The notes under the pieces: generated by a model
Databases searched by the model: none
Told to the model about the DNA's origin: nothing
What the model saw: the letters and a program-made list of their open reading frames with translations, nothing else
Shown here: positions 48,424 to 59,218 of the stretch, piece by piece
How the letters are laid out: each line of letters opens with the position of its first letter
Position numbering within the stretch: position 1 is the first letter of the stretch
Assembly (NCBI GenBank): GCA_030770535.1
Contig: JASVEC010000070.1
Coordinates: forward strand, 37,839-101,838
DNA: 64,000 nt
Direction: 5' to 3'
From: Batkoa obscura
Lineage: Eukaryota > Entomophthoromycota > Entomophthoromycetes > Entomophthorales > Batkoaceae
Program-made: the position numbers and the translations under genes

Positions 48424-48605
48424 ACATCATTACGTCTCATTTGAATAATTCTGTTTATATTTTCTTCTCTTTCCAGTCTTTTCGTCTTTTCAAGCCTTTC
48501 TTTCGCACGCTTATACCTACAACTAATTATATAGAATGCCACTGCAATTCCAAAAACACATACTAAAAGTGAGATAGCAATATTTACAAAAGTATCAAGT
48601 GCCAT
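47792..48605 (-). CDS. Ssh4/Ear1-like membrane SPRY protein with C-terminal PPxY motif (twin 1)
   Basis: Exons 48605-48167 and 48120-47792 give 255 residues. One N-terminal membrane segment (ISLLVCVFGIAVAFYIISC) is followed by a basic coiled stretch. The SPRY domain starts about residue 70 (QLSEIRIENN), with MYYEIELLDF, KRGDIIGCFHD, EVTFTYNGSDL and YPTIYSTKGTLVKYNLG, and ends QPFHYRRANQLKLG. The last residues are ELPPSY, a PPxY motif for NEDD4/Rsp5 WW domains. Membrane segment plus SPRY plus PPxY is the plan of yeast Ssh4 and Ear1, which recruit Rsp5 to cargo at endosomes and vacuole. This protein is shorter than Ssh4 (about 580). Function is inferred from that architecture. The twin gene is at 50109. 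Confidence 0.83.
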
Positions 48606-49828
48606 TTTAATTAATTTCGAAATGTCATTTCAGTGCTTTTTATACTTTTTTCTTTTTCTTTTTAACTTTTTCTTTTTTCTTTTTATTAATTTAAACCTGC
48701 TTTCGGTTTTTTCAAGAGATCCTACTTTTTTTTAGCGAAAAAAGTAAGAGATGTTACTAGTTGCACCATAAGCTTTTGCTACATGAAAATAAAAATACAA
48801 TCTAGTGAAAGTGAATGACTGCTGCAATTATATACTTTTACCACTTCTTATACATACAAAAAAATAAAAATACTGTTAAAAGCCTATTATTTTTCTATCT
48901 ATGACTATTAAGGAATTATATTGGTATGTATAATTTTATAAATCTTTTATTCTCAAAAATGTATCATATATATTATAAATAATGATTAGTTATTTTCTTT
49001 ATTTTCAAGTTATATATATCCATTAACTGCATGCTTTGACAATAATTTTCAATATTAAAAGACCAAATGTAAACAAATTAGTTTATTAACGAGTACTTTT
49101 CAAAATGACTCTTTTAGATCGAATCACCCCAAAAAGATCGATTGTGTCAAATAAATCCATCAGCTTTTGTTTGTTATTTTAAATAAAAGGCTACGATAGG
49201 TCAAGCCTCAGATAATGATTTGGGACACTTATATGCGTTCATGATATCTAAAATACTGTCGAATCATAAATATTCTAATACCATTCTAACCCTTTTTTAA
49301 GTTACCTTGGATAGTATATTAAATTAAATAATATTATGTATAGTACAAAAAAAGTATTAAAATAAAATTTAAAGAATTACAGTTTTATTTGTATAAATAC
49401 TTGTGCAAAATAAGTATCATTTGATTCTTTAATATAAGCTGAAAAATCAACCCATTTAGATTGATTGGTTTTTTTTATATTAACAAGATATATGAAGTGT
49501 TGTTACAAAGATAAGAATTGCAATCGAACCAAGAATTAATTTCTATGTATACTAGAAAAGACTAGAGTCAAAAAGATAGCCTATTTGACCTAGTGTTAAT
49601 GATCTTAAAATTGATCCAAATGGGCTAAAATTTAATAAGAGTACTTGTCAATAATGAAGTTTCATAGTATAGCTATTTTAATACCCCAGATAAGAAGTTG
49701 AATTAAATTAAGGATAAAAAAGTACTCAATCTTAGAAGCTTTTTTATATTTTAAACTAGGACAAAATAAGTTACCTATTATATTGCCTTAAACATTAACT
49801 TTTTATATTCATTTGATACTATTTTATT
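48606..49828. other. Spacer between the twin SPRY genes
   Basis: Upstream of twin 1 are T/C-rich tracts (48640-48700), similar to those upstream of twin 2 (50925-50990). Parts of 49440-49560 resemble 47460-47520, as expected if a unit of about 2.3 kb was duplicated in tandem. No other gene was seen. Confidence 0.5.
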
Positions 49829-49935
49829 ATATGGGGATGTCTTTTCTGATTTCATTATTTCTTCCATTTTTTAAACGCTGTTTAAGCGGAAAATTTGTTA
49901 GTAAAACTCTTAAACATAAAAATATATCCCCATAT
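49829..49935 (+). mobile_element. MITE copy 20
   Basis: Forward copy with both TIRs (ATATGGGGATGT, ATATCCCCATAT), 140 bases past the end of twin 2. An apparent 69-codon frame at 49813 reads through it. Confidence 0.93.
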
Positions 49936-50073
49936 ATTAAACAATTCAAAACTAGAAATTATTATTTTATACCAAACGCTGTTTTCATTCTTTCATCACT
50001 TTATCAAGCTATTAATTTTTAAACAATATATATATATGTTGTATACTTTTTGAAGAACAATTATTTAATTTTA

Positions 50074-50740
50074 AATAAAAAATTATAAACAATATTTACA
50101 ATATTGAACTAATAGCTAGGAGGTAACTCTTGGATATAATTGCATTCTAAACCAAGTTTAAGTTGATTAGCACGACGGTAATGAAAAGGTTGATCACCAA
50201 GATTATATTTCACTAAAGTACCTTTAGTACTATAAATAGTGGGATACATTAAAGTTTGATTAAACTGATAGTAACATAAGTCACTACCATTGTAAGTAAA
50301 TGTGACTTCGTTTAATGATAAGTCATGAAAACAACCTATAATATCTCCTCGTTTAAGAGTATGCACAAATGTATTCGAGTATTGCTCTTCATTTATATTC
50401 ACACCGTATATTTTACTATTTAGTAGTATATGCAATTCTGTATTAAATTAGTAAACTTGTAAATATATATATATAATAGTTACCATGAATTTTGCTACTA
50501 CTTTTATTCGCATATCCAAATAAAAGCTCAAAACTTTCATCAAAATCTAATAATTCGATTTCATAATACATCGATTCTGGATTCACTTTGTATTTTTTTG
50601 CTTGTATTATACAGTTATCATTAAAATATATAGTATCATTTTCTTTTAGTATTATCCTTTCTTCTTCTCCAACAGTTGCCTTAAATTTAGTCTTATTTTT
50701 CAAGTTGTTTTCAATCCTTATTTCGCTTAATTGAATTGTC
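50074..50740 (-). repeat. Identical 3' block shared by the twin SPRY genes (copy 2)
   Basis: Counterpart of 47757-48423 at a constant offset of 2317 bases. Confidence 0.92.
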
Positions 50741-50904
50741 GTATTATTACCTCCAACTTGTGCTGTTCTATCGCTATTTATTTCTCTTTCATAACTTTCT
50801 CTTATACGCTTGTACATAATGCTAACAATATAAAAAGCTATACTAAGTATGAAAAAAGATGCTACAAGTGATATACCAGCATATGCAAAATTACTAAGAG
50901 CCAT
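50109..50904 (-). CDS. Ssh4/Ear1-like membrane SPRY protein with C-terminal PPxY motif (twin 2)
   Basis: Exons 50904-50484 and 50437-50109 give 249 residues. From QLSEIRIENN to the C-terminal ELPPSY the protein is identical to twin 1. The first ~60 residues differ (membrane segment ISLVASFFILSIAFYIVS, then a shorter linker, SDRTAQVGGNNT in place of the Arg/Glu-rich coil). The two may therefore share the same ligase and ligand-binding domain but differ in membrane anchoring or localisation. The upstream flanks are related but diverged, so the duplication is older than the identity of the 3' part suggests. An alternative reading is a very recent chimeric duplication. Confidence 0.83.
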
Positions 50905-51093
50905 TTTTAAATTAACATTTTATGTGACATTTTGGCTTTTTTATATTTTTTTTTACTTTCTTTTTAATTCCTTCTTTTTTCTTTTTATTGTTGACTTAAA
51001 CTTGTATTTTTCCGCCTATGACTATTATTGAAGAACATATTGCTATACTTTTAATTTCACTATATTTTTGTTAAACTTTTACCACTATATGTT

Positions 51094-53662
51094 ATATAAT
51101 GGAGTTGTTCGAATTGGTTTCAGAATTTACTTAGTTAATCCAAATTTTAAATTTTTAAATTTATGTCTAATGTGACGGCTAAATCTAAAAAGCCTAAATT
51201 AGATCTCTATTTAAAACTTATTTTAGTTGTTTCTTTTTCTTAAATAGCTAACTTTCCTAACTACATGTTTTATGTTAGTTCTGTTAGATATTTAATAGAT
51301 ATATAATATATAACTATATAACTATATAAATACAGTTATTTGACTTTATTTTTTGTTAAAATAAAAATAAAATGCAAACTTTCATAGCTAAACTTCGAAA
51401 TGGAATTTTTGAAAATCTCAATACGATAGGGAGGAGTACACAATATAAACATTGTAATTCGTTTACATCAATTTTAAAAGCTACTTATAACAACCCAAGG
51501 TTTATGGGATTTTATAATAAAACAAAACAAAGAAAAGATATATTATCAAAGCTTACTATCGATAATAATAAACTTAATCAAGCAACGTATAAAATTAGTG
51601 CTTTGAGGGAAACAGAAAACAAAAATCAACAAGTAGTGTTATTATCAACTATAGCTTCAGTATATTCTTTTGATGAATGTAAGAGTTTCGGGTTTAATAT
51701 AAACAGAAATCAATATAATTATTCAAAAATAAGTAATAATAATAAAGTATCAACATTACAACCTATTATCAAAAATACAAAAATACAAAAATACAAAAAA
51801 ATTAAAGACGAGCAAATTGAAACTATTATACAATATTTACTAAATGATTCAACTATTTCATCAAGATTTAATAAAAAAAATAATGATAGTAAATATTCAT
51901 CAGATAACATATATATTAAATAAAAGAAGAATGATATACAGTAGATATTTTAATGATTTAAAAGATAAAGCAGTAGCTAGGTCAACATTTTTTAAAATAT
52001 ATACCAAGTAATTTCAAAAATCCAGCAAGAAAAACGGATATATATAATATATGTGCACAGTATACAGTTAGAAGAAAGTTATTTGAAAATAAAATGAATA
52101 CAGCAATAAAAAACAAAGCAGAGATAGAAGAAATTTTCAATGAAGAAGAAAAATCATACAAATCATAAAAATTATATAAATTATACAAATTCTGTGTTGA
52201 TACTCAAAAAAACACATTTAATGAAACTATCAAAAAATTAAATAACAAAAGCTGTATAATAATTTTAGATTTTAAACAAAATATGGAAATAGGAACAAGG
52301 CCAGATTCAATAAATCTAGATCATTATAATAAACAAGCTATATAAGTATTAGGTTTTGGTGTTTTATATTTAAAAGATGATAAAACAATAGCCAAAGTTT
52401 ACTTTGATTATTTATCTGAAATATTGAACCATGGTTCAGCATATGGGGCTGTTTTTTTTGGTTTCATTATTTTTCCATTTTTTAAGCACTATTTGAGTGG
52501 AAAGATTGTAGTAAAATTCTTAAACAAAAAAATACATCCCCATATGCAGGAGATTGTTTAATCGATTTAATCTCACAGAGCTTTTATTTAAAAAGTTTAC
52601 AAAAGTTAATATATGGGCAGATACAGGAAATCATTTTAGATCCCAAGAGCTCCTACATTATATGTTTAAACAAATTCATAAAATAAATAATAGTTTGAAT
52701 GTTAATCTTAATTTTTTTGCTGAGTATCATGGAAAAAGTATAGTTGATGGACATTTTGGAAACCTTTCAAAATAGAAAGGTAATTTTGAAGCATTAGGTA
52801 AAATAGAAGACATTAATCAATTAATTTCAAGATTTGAGGCTTTTATTTGTGAGCATAATAAAATTAATAACTCGACTGTTAATAATGGGAAAACAGATAT
52901 AATTTTTAAAAAATATAAAAGAAACAAAAATACAAAAAGAATAATAGAGATGCAAGGCGTTAAGAAGTATTTACACTTTATTAAACATAACAATAAACTA
53001 CATTGTTATCCAGTATCTGATACATAAAAAAAAAAGCGATATAGTTCCAATTAAAGCTATAGAGTCTATAGAAAATAGAAAAACTAAAAGATCAATCCCA
53101 GCTTACCTTACGAAGATAACAGAGAATTTAAAATTTTCGGTATTTACTAAGCAAGTAAGTAGTTTGTTGAATGATAGAAATAGATTATTAAACGTTAAGA
53201 TTACTTAAGTTATTAATAACTAAGTTAATAAATAGTCAAAGAACAAGCAACTGTAATAATATGTAAAAACTATTATTGTACTATATAGGGATCGTTAGTT
53301 ATAGTTTTGGGGCTAACCACTCCCTCCCATGCAGCTATTTATTAACTTGACAATATATTAATAATGCAATTGTAGCATTAAAATAGTTTATTTATTTGAT
53401 AACAAATCTGCAATGTTGATTATAAAGCAGCCAATAATAAATATTTCTCAATAAAGTTTTATAAGAATATATATTTAAGATCTAGTAGAAATTCAACTAA
53501 CTTACAGTATAAACTATAATAGAATGATTTAGAACTGTGTCCGGATACTTTTGTTTTAATAAAAGATTTGATTTTATAGAATTTTAAGCGAAGTTTTTAA
53601 AATACAAATTTTTCTAAAAATTGGATAAAATAATGAAACTAATTCAAACAACCCCAAATATA
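51094..53662 (+). mobile_element. Decayed DDE-type DNA transposon with terminal inverted repeats
   Basis: About 2.57 kb. The left end TATATAATGGAGTTGTTCGA and the reverse complement of the right end (TATATTTGGGGTTGTTTGAA) match, and both continue to a GTTTCA block. Coding remains run on the plus strand from an ATG at 51372 (183 open codons, Asn/Lys-rich, DEQIETIIQYLL) to about 53200. Likely catalytic elements are IILDFKQNME, IWADTGNHFRS and NLNFFAEYHGKSIVDGHFG, resembling the D-D-D/E core. From memory, the FFxExHGK pattern occurs in uncharacterised transposase-like proteins of early-diverging fungi. Several stops and a nested MITE (52441-52546) make it inactive. The subterminal block 53235-53490 recurs at 25480 and 26790. 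Confidence 0.72.
52441..52546 (+). mobile_element. MITE copy 21, nested in the transposon
   Basis: Full copy, ATATGGGGCTGT to ACATCCCCATAT. Removing it with one ATAT restores the codons for SAYAGD, so the insertion site and its TA or ATAT target duplication can be read directly. Confidence 0.95.
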
Positions 53663-53896
53663 AAAAATTTAGTTGAAAGGATCATATACATTCATTTTTA
53701 CAAAAAATAAGCCATTGTAACATATCATTGTATTAAAAAGTATATTGTTCATTAAGATAATATTTCAGAAGTACGATACAAAACTCAAAATTAAAGATAG
53801 ATAACTTATAACTAAATATAATTTTTATTTCAGTAAACCCAATCAATTGTTTAATTAAATAGATAACCAGAAGTAAACGGTGTCCTAATTAACTAT

Positions 53897-55246
53897 TTAG
53901 CTTAATTTCATCCAATTTAGCATTACAATTTGTTCTAGTTTTTTATAGCACATTATGTCCATATGAGGTCCGGTAGGTGCAATAAGAAGCAAAGGAGAAG
54001 TAATCTTATAGCTAACTCCTATATACTTGTTGGCCAAATTCCACTTTTTAATTTTAATTACTTCAAGGTTTGGAAAGAAAGATAAGAAGCACAAAAAGTC
54101 TTCCATTGTAGTACTCAAATAACTAATTGTAACTTGCTTTATAAATTTACATTTAAATAAATTCCTTTTACTAGATATGTGCTGATAGTACTTTTTTACA
54201 TAAATATTTTTTCCATTTATATTATACTTTTTAAATGTGTCTTCAATACTAAAATCTAGTTTATCAAAATAAATTGTCTGTATATTTGGTAATGAGGCTA
54301 TTGATTTTAATGACTTCTTTGATAGCTCTTTAATATAAATTTGGTTTAAAGTGGGTAGCTTTATCAAATCATAAGTTGTTGGTTTAATAAAATCAAAGTG
54401 TCCTAAAGTTATTAAATTAGAAACCCTAATTAATTTGGAATAATTACTTCCAACTTCAAAAAATGTACCTAGTTTGTCCTTTAGCTTCACGCTTTTTAGT
54501 CGGTCTAAAGTCCCAAAATAATCAATATTAAAATCAATGTCTAGCAATCCTTCAATATCTAAGTTTAGTGGAGAAGTAAAGTTTATACTGGAATCAAATT
54601 CACATGGAGTAATAATATAATTTTTAGATTTTAACTGTAAAAAAGATAATTTGCTAAAGCTATGTTTAATAGCTTCCATTCCATTAAGATACAAATCTCT
54701 ACTTGAAGAGTGGAATATAAACGACTTTAAAATATTGGGGTTTAAATAGTTAACAATCGATTGTATATCTCCATTATGGCCGTACATTTCCATTATTTCA
54801 ATTTGAAACAAATAGTTCCTAAATAGGTCTAAATATTGTGTAGAACTAATATCTGATGACTTTATAATAATTCTCTTTAACTTTGGTAACTCCATTTTGA
54901 TCTCTTTTATACTACTATTATTAGATAAGTGCTCATAATACAAGGATATTATATTAGGACAATAATTAATGTATTCGATTTCATTACTGTTTATATTTAA
55001 ATGCCTCATTATTGAGCCGTTCTCCTTTATAAACTTTAGTTGGTACTGTTGGTATTGCCTAAATGTGTTGTGATTGTATTTTGAATAAATTAAATTCACT
55101 CTAATAATATTGTTTATAATATTACATATTACTTTATTTAAAAGGCGTAATTCAATCAATTTTTCTGGACTTATAAATAGAAATATCTCTTCTAACAATA
55201 TATCAGATAACAAATTAAAAATTAGTTTCATGGTTAATAAATTCAC
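53897..55246 (-). CDS. F-box-like leucine-rich protein (family 2)
   Basis: Single exon, 449 residues. The F-box-like start (LLSDILLEEIFLFISPEKL, then LRLLNKVICNI) is followed by Leu/Ile-rich units to the tail SPLLLIAPTG and MLNWMKLS. Homologous along its length to the gene at 22985 (shared YNH...YQLKFIKENGS, CPNIISLYYE), with a Lys/Ser-rich insertion near residues 360-385. The first in-frame ATG (MNLLTMKLIF...) may be followed by the true start at Met 6. By family, an SCF substrate receptor, inferred only. It lies just downstream of the transposon, on the other strand, and looks intact. Confidence 0.73.
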   Translation of the reverse strand: MNLLTMKLIFNLLSDILLEEIFLFISPEKLIELRLLNKVICNIINNIIRVNLIYSKYNHNTFRQYQQYQLKFIKENGSIMRHLNINSNEIEYINYCPNIISLYYEHLSNNSSIKEIKMELPKLKRIIIKSSDISSTQYLDLFRNYLFQIEIMEMYGHNGDIQSIVNYLNPNILKSFIFHSSSRDLYLNGMEAIKHSFSKLSFLQLKSKNYIITPCEFDSSINFTSPLNLDIEGLLDIDFNIDYFGTLDRLKSVKLKDKLGTFFEVGSNYSKLIRVSNLITLGHFDFIKPTTYDLIKLPTLNQIYIKELSKKSLKSIASLPNIQTIYFDKLDFSIEDTFKKYNINGKNIYVKKYYQHISSKRNLFKCKFIKQVTISYLSTTMEDFLCFLSFFPNLEVIKIKKWNLANKYIGVSYKITSPLLLIAPTGPHMDIMCYKKLEQIVMLNWMKLS

Positions 55247-55984
55247 AAAAAGCTTTTCATTTCTATTTTTTTATATTTTTATTACATACACTCAATATTT
55301 AAAACGGTATATTAAAGGGGGTTTTGTATTATGCCCTATTGGACATATTTAGGGCAAAATTAAAAATAAGCCAATGGGTTAAAAAAATATTTTTGGCTCC
55401 TTTTAAAAGCTAGGCAAAGTTTTTTGCCCAAAACTCCATTTATTGATAAGATTGATTGATACATAACTTATATTGCATCTAATGTCAGTGGATTAATTCA
55501 AGAGTAGAACATTGTAATAATCTGGCTGATTCAAATTATAATTTAGTATTAAGCAAATTGGTAATACATTATACTAGTAATACTTAATATTGTTCCTGTA
55601 AAATAGTTATATATGATCATATCTCAATATAGCTTTTATGTGTAGCTTTGCTTTCTACCTTAAATATAAATTTTCATAACATGAAAAATTTTGTAGCTTA
55701 TTACTATCGGATTTTTCCTAAGTCTCATAATTTCAGTACTAATTACAAGCTTCCCCCATATATATGCTCGTTGTAAATACTAATGTATACCCTGATGTCT
55801 GTCTATTAAAAGGAATTATGCTACTTTCTTTAGTGCAAGTAAATAGTATGGATAATGTCAAATTATTTGCAGAGCTGTAATTTATCCTCAATACGTCATT
55901 AACTTTTGACTTTATTGATTTTTTTTGCACTTCATTAATGTATAATAGAAAGCTTATAAATATTTAGCTGCTTAAATCTATTTT
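55247..55984. other. Gene-free spacer
   Basis: Divergent upstream region of the F-box-like gene. A 63-codon minus-strand frame at 55739-55930 has no recognisable features. Confidence 0.45.
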
Positions 55985-56975
55985 TAAATTTTCAAAATAG
56001 TTGTGGCTATGACTTTATTTATGAGACAAACATCTAGTCCAGCTACTATCCTTTATAATGGTATATTTAACACCCCTGCTTAAGTAACTTATCTTCCGGA
56101 CTTCTTTACACCATAGGACTTAAATTTATTACTGACGCCATATAATACAGTAGGCGCATTTTAAATTTACAGATCTGACTTATCAGATAAATTGAAAGCT
56201 CTTGAAGCAAACAACATCAAATTATACCATGTTATATGTAACTCAGTCACCGTGATTTCAGGATATTAATTTGCTACTTTAGACAATATAGCAGTCGTTA
56301 CAAGGCCTAACCTAATGCTCTAGCGTTCTTCAAATTAATAGCCTTCATTATACGTTATTCTTTATTGAGACAAACTATTACATAGAGTTTTTAGCTATAA
56401 TTATTTTTATCTATTACTAAAGTATTTTCAGATGTAATAATAGCTTATGCATTTAATTTTGAGCATGAAGATTTATATCAGCAGCATACATAATATATGA
56501 GATAAAAAGTAGAGATTATTAACATTTTGATGTAGAATATATGGGGATGCTTTTTTTGGTTTCATTACTTCTTTGTTTTTTAAGCGCTATTGAGTAGAAA
56601 GATTATTAGTAATTCTTAAACAAAAAAATATATCCTCATATGATAGTTGATTTTAAACAAATAGATTAAGTTCAGTTTGTTGCACTACTAGCATCTTTAC
56701 TTGACTTGAGTGTGAAACGCTATGAAGTAGCAAAGGATAAATAAATTCTCACATGCAGTATATTTAACCCAAAATTACTATCAGTGGTATTCATTGTACT
56801 AAGCTATTTTAAGGATAATGGTAACATTGATATTGGCTTTGAGGAGTATCTAAAACATATAGCCAGCCTACACACCTCAATTCAGAAAAATTAAACTAGC
56901 CCTTTTCCAATTCTAAAATTTTTGAATATTGTATGTGAAAGTATTTTTTTTGCTTTTATTTCTACTTTTATTTAT
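55985..56975 (+). pseudogene. Degenerate coding fossil of unknown family, with nested MITE
   Basis: The plus strand keeps protein-like composition over roughly 1 kb (for example LEANNIKLYHVIC, VISGY, FATLDNIAVVTRP and, past the MITE, FVALLASLLDLSVKRYEVA and GFEEYLKHIASLH). It is interrupted by several breaks and by a MITE. No family was recognised, so a virus-like or other mobile origin cannot be excluded. Age is probably greater than that of the MITE it carries. Confidence 0.5.
56539..56641 (+). mobile_element. MITE copy 22
   Basis: Forward copy, ATATGGGGATGC to ATATCCTCATA, inside the fossil at 55985-56975. Confidence 0.92.
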
Positions 56976-58480
56976 TGTTTTTTTCTACAATTTAATTCTA
57001 ATCTTTTAATCTTTTGTATTTTTTGATATTATAAAAGCGACTGTATTATGTTATGTATAATAAAAAATTGTATTAAAAGCTCAATAGAGATAACATCTTT
57101 AATCTTCGAAGATTTTTCTGCATTAGACTTCCCCCTTCTCTCCTTTAGTTATAAATTTAAGTAGTTTTTATTTTGTGAATATGATGCTTCTTATGCAAAT
57201 GTATGATTACTTAACTTAAATATCATATGATCCTTATTAAAATAACAAAACAAAAGCGTATTAAGGATACATGTGGGTATTTTACATGTATCAGAGATAA
57301 CTAACCAAATTTCCTCTACTAACTCTTCTTGAGGTACACAACTCCACGTGGTAAAAGCAGCTTAATAAGAGAGTCGTTTTTCATGAGCAATTGTGCTCTA
57401 AACTATAAATCAGATAATAGTTTATTTTATTCATTTAATATGATATAATATAAATTTTCAATAGAATTAAAGGCTTATATTATAACAAATAAATCCATAC
57501 ATAAAAGAGTTTGAATTTATGATCCGTTGCTACTAATTTTAGTAACAAGCTTTTTTTACAAAGTATTATTTATCTTTATTAAAATTATTATACTACTATA
57601 AGCCTTATTGAGATGTACACTACCTCTATGATCAAACTTTTATCCCTGTAGTAGGCTTTGATAGTATTTTTTGAATCTATTTATTATTTAAAATTAAAAA
57701 TACCCTATAGCTTGAAATCTCACTGCCGTAAAACTGATGTGAAAGAAGCTCTCCATTACAATCATAATTAATCTTATAACTATAACAAGTTAATATAAAA
57801 GCATGACTGTTTTGATAACTAAATTATAAACGGATATTTATTTAAAATACCAAGCTTACAACAATTAAATGAGAGCTAAATTTGATAAAATCAGATAGTT
57901 TATAAATTAAGTTCAAAAAAGGAGGATAAACAAAGAAAAAGCTTAAATAATAAGTAACTGAGGGTTAGGAAAATTTGTGGATTTTTAAATAATAAATAAT
58001 GATTTAATAATAATAACTCTTAACTATGTGATTTGATTGGAATAATATATCAAGTTAATAGTTGAAAATAACATCAAAAATGAATAAGTAGTTTATGCTA
58101 ATGAATTTTAGTATTATTTTGTAAAATTAAAGGTTTAATGACTACGTGGAATTTATTAATACTATATAATAAATGAGCATAACAACAGAAAATTTTGTAA
58201 AAATAAAAGGCTTTAAAAATAAGATTAAGTTCTTCTGTTTCAACCACTTATGTTATCACCTTATGAGAAAAGATGATTGGAGCAATGGATTAGCCAAAAT
58301 AATAATATTAATAGGTATCATCAGCTGATAATCGTGTAAAGGAATATAATTGGCTTAAACTGAATATATTATGAAATAAATTAGGGATGAGTCAGTTGCA
58401 ATTGGAGTCAAATTTTGACAGGTCGAGAGGTATAAAAAGGGCAGAAACAGAATTTTAGAACCAAAAAAAAATTGAAAACT
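56976..58480. other. Gene-free spacer
   Basis: 1.5 kb upstream of cysteine dioxygenase without credible frames or recognised repeats. Confidence 0.5.
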
Positions 58481-59218
58481 ATGTTATCTGCCTTTAACCT
58501 TAATAAATTTAAACCAAGTATCGCTTTACCTACTTGGTTAAATAGATCTCTTTCTCCTAAAAAAGTTGAAAGACAAGACACTTTGAAAAGTGAAAGCTCT
58601 AGCTCAGATGATGATATCGAAGAAGAGGTAGTAACGCCAAAGGATATGGATGAGTTGGTTAAGCTCATACGTATTGAGTTAGGTGAGTATGGTTTAGACT
58701 CTGATAAAGTGAACGTAAAAAAGATTCAGAAGCTAATGGAAAACTACCAGTCTAATTCTTCGGATTGGGAGAAATATGCACATTTTGATAATAACAAATA
58801 TACTCGTAACTTGGTTGACGACGGTAATGGCGAATTTAACCTAATCGTATTAGCATGGAATAATGGCCAAAAGAGTCCTATACATGACCATGCCGGCTCT
58901 CATTGTATTATGAAGATATTAGATGGTGAATTACAAGAGCAATTATATGAATGGCCTGAAGAGAGTAGCGCTCAAACTGAATGCTGTAGAAAGATGAATA
59001 ATTACAAGAATACAGTTTATTCTAAAGATCAGGTCACTTACATGCACGATAATTTAGGTTTACATAGAGTGGCAAACTACAATAGTGACAAACCAGCCCT
59101 CTCTCTCCATCTTTATACCCCTCCAATTAAACAAGCTATTACTTTCCAAGAAGATAGTGGAGCTAAGAGGAGCGGTGGTAACTGTACTTTCTACTCTATA
59201 CGCGGAGAAAAAGTCTGA
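58481..59218 (+). CDS. Cysteine dioxygenase
   Basis: Single exon, 245 residues from the ATG at 58481 (a TTG nine bases upstream is not a likely start). The cupin core shows the Fe-binding His residues in KSPIHDHAGSHC and in LGLHRVAN, with the Cys of GSHC and a Tyr (QVTYMHD or HLYTPP region) available for the Cys-Tyr crosslink of type I enzymes. DGNGEFNLIVLAW precedes and LSLHLYTPPI follows, as in the family. It oxidises cysteine to cysteine sulfinate in the cytosol. A 55-residue N-terminal extension (Lys-rich, then a Ser/Asp/Glu block SESSSSDDDIEEE) is not part of the usual ~200-residue enzyme. Base composition is less AT-rich than the surroundings. Confidence 0.92.
   Translation: MLSAFNLNKFKPSIALPTWLNRSLSPKKVERQDTLKSESSSSDDDIEEEVVTPKDMDELVKLIRIELGEYGLDSDKVNVKKIQKLMENYQSNSSDWEKYAHFDNNKYTRNLVDDGNGEFNLIVLAWNNGQKSPIHDHAGSHCIMKILDGELQEQLYEWPEESSAQTECCRKMNNYKNTVYSKDQVTYMHDNLGLHRVANYNSDKPALSLHLYTPPIKQAITFQEDSGAKRSGGNCTFYSIRGEKV

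Noticed and set aside
55739-55930. 63-codon minus-strand frame
   Set aside because: No recognisable feature and no splice-linked neighbours.
57600-57900. Possible fifth SPRY-gene relic
   Set aside because: A few short similarities to the SPRY exon were seen, but no ordered alignment could be built.
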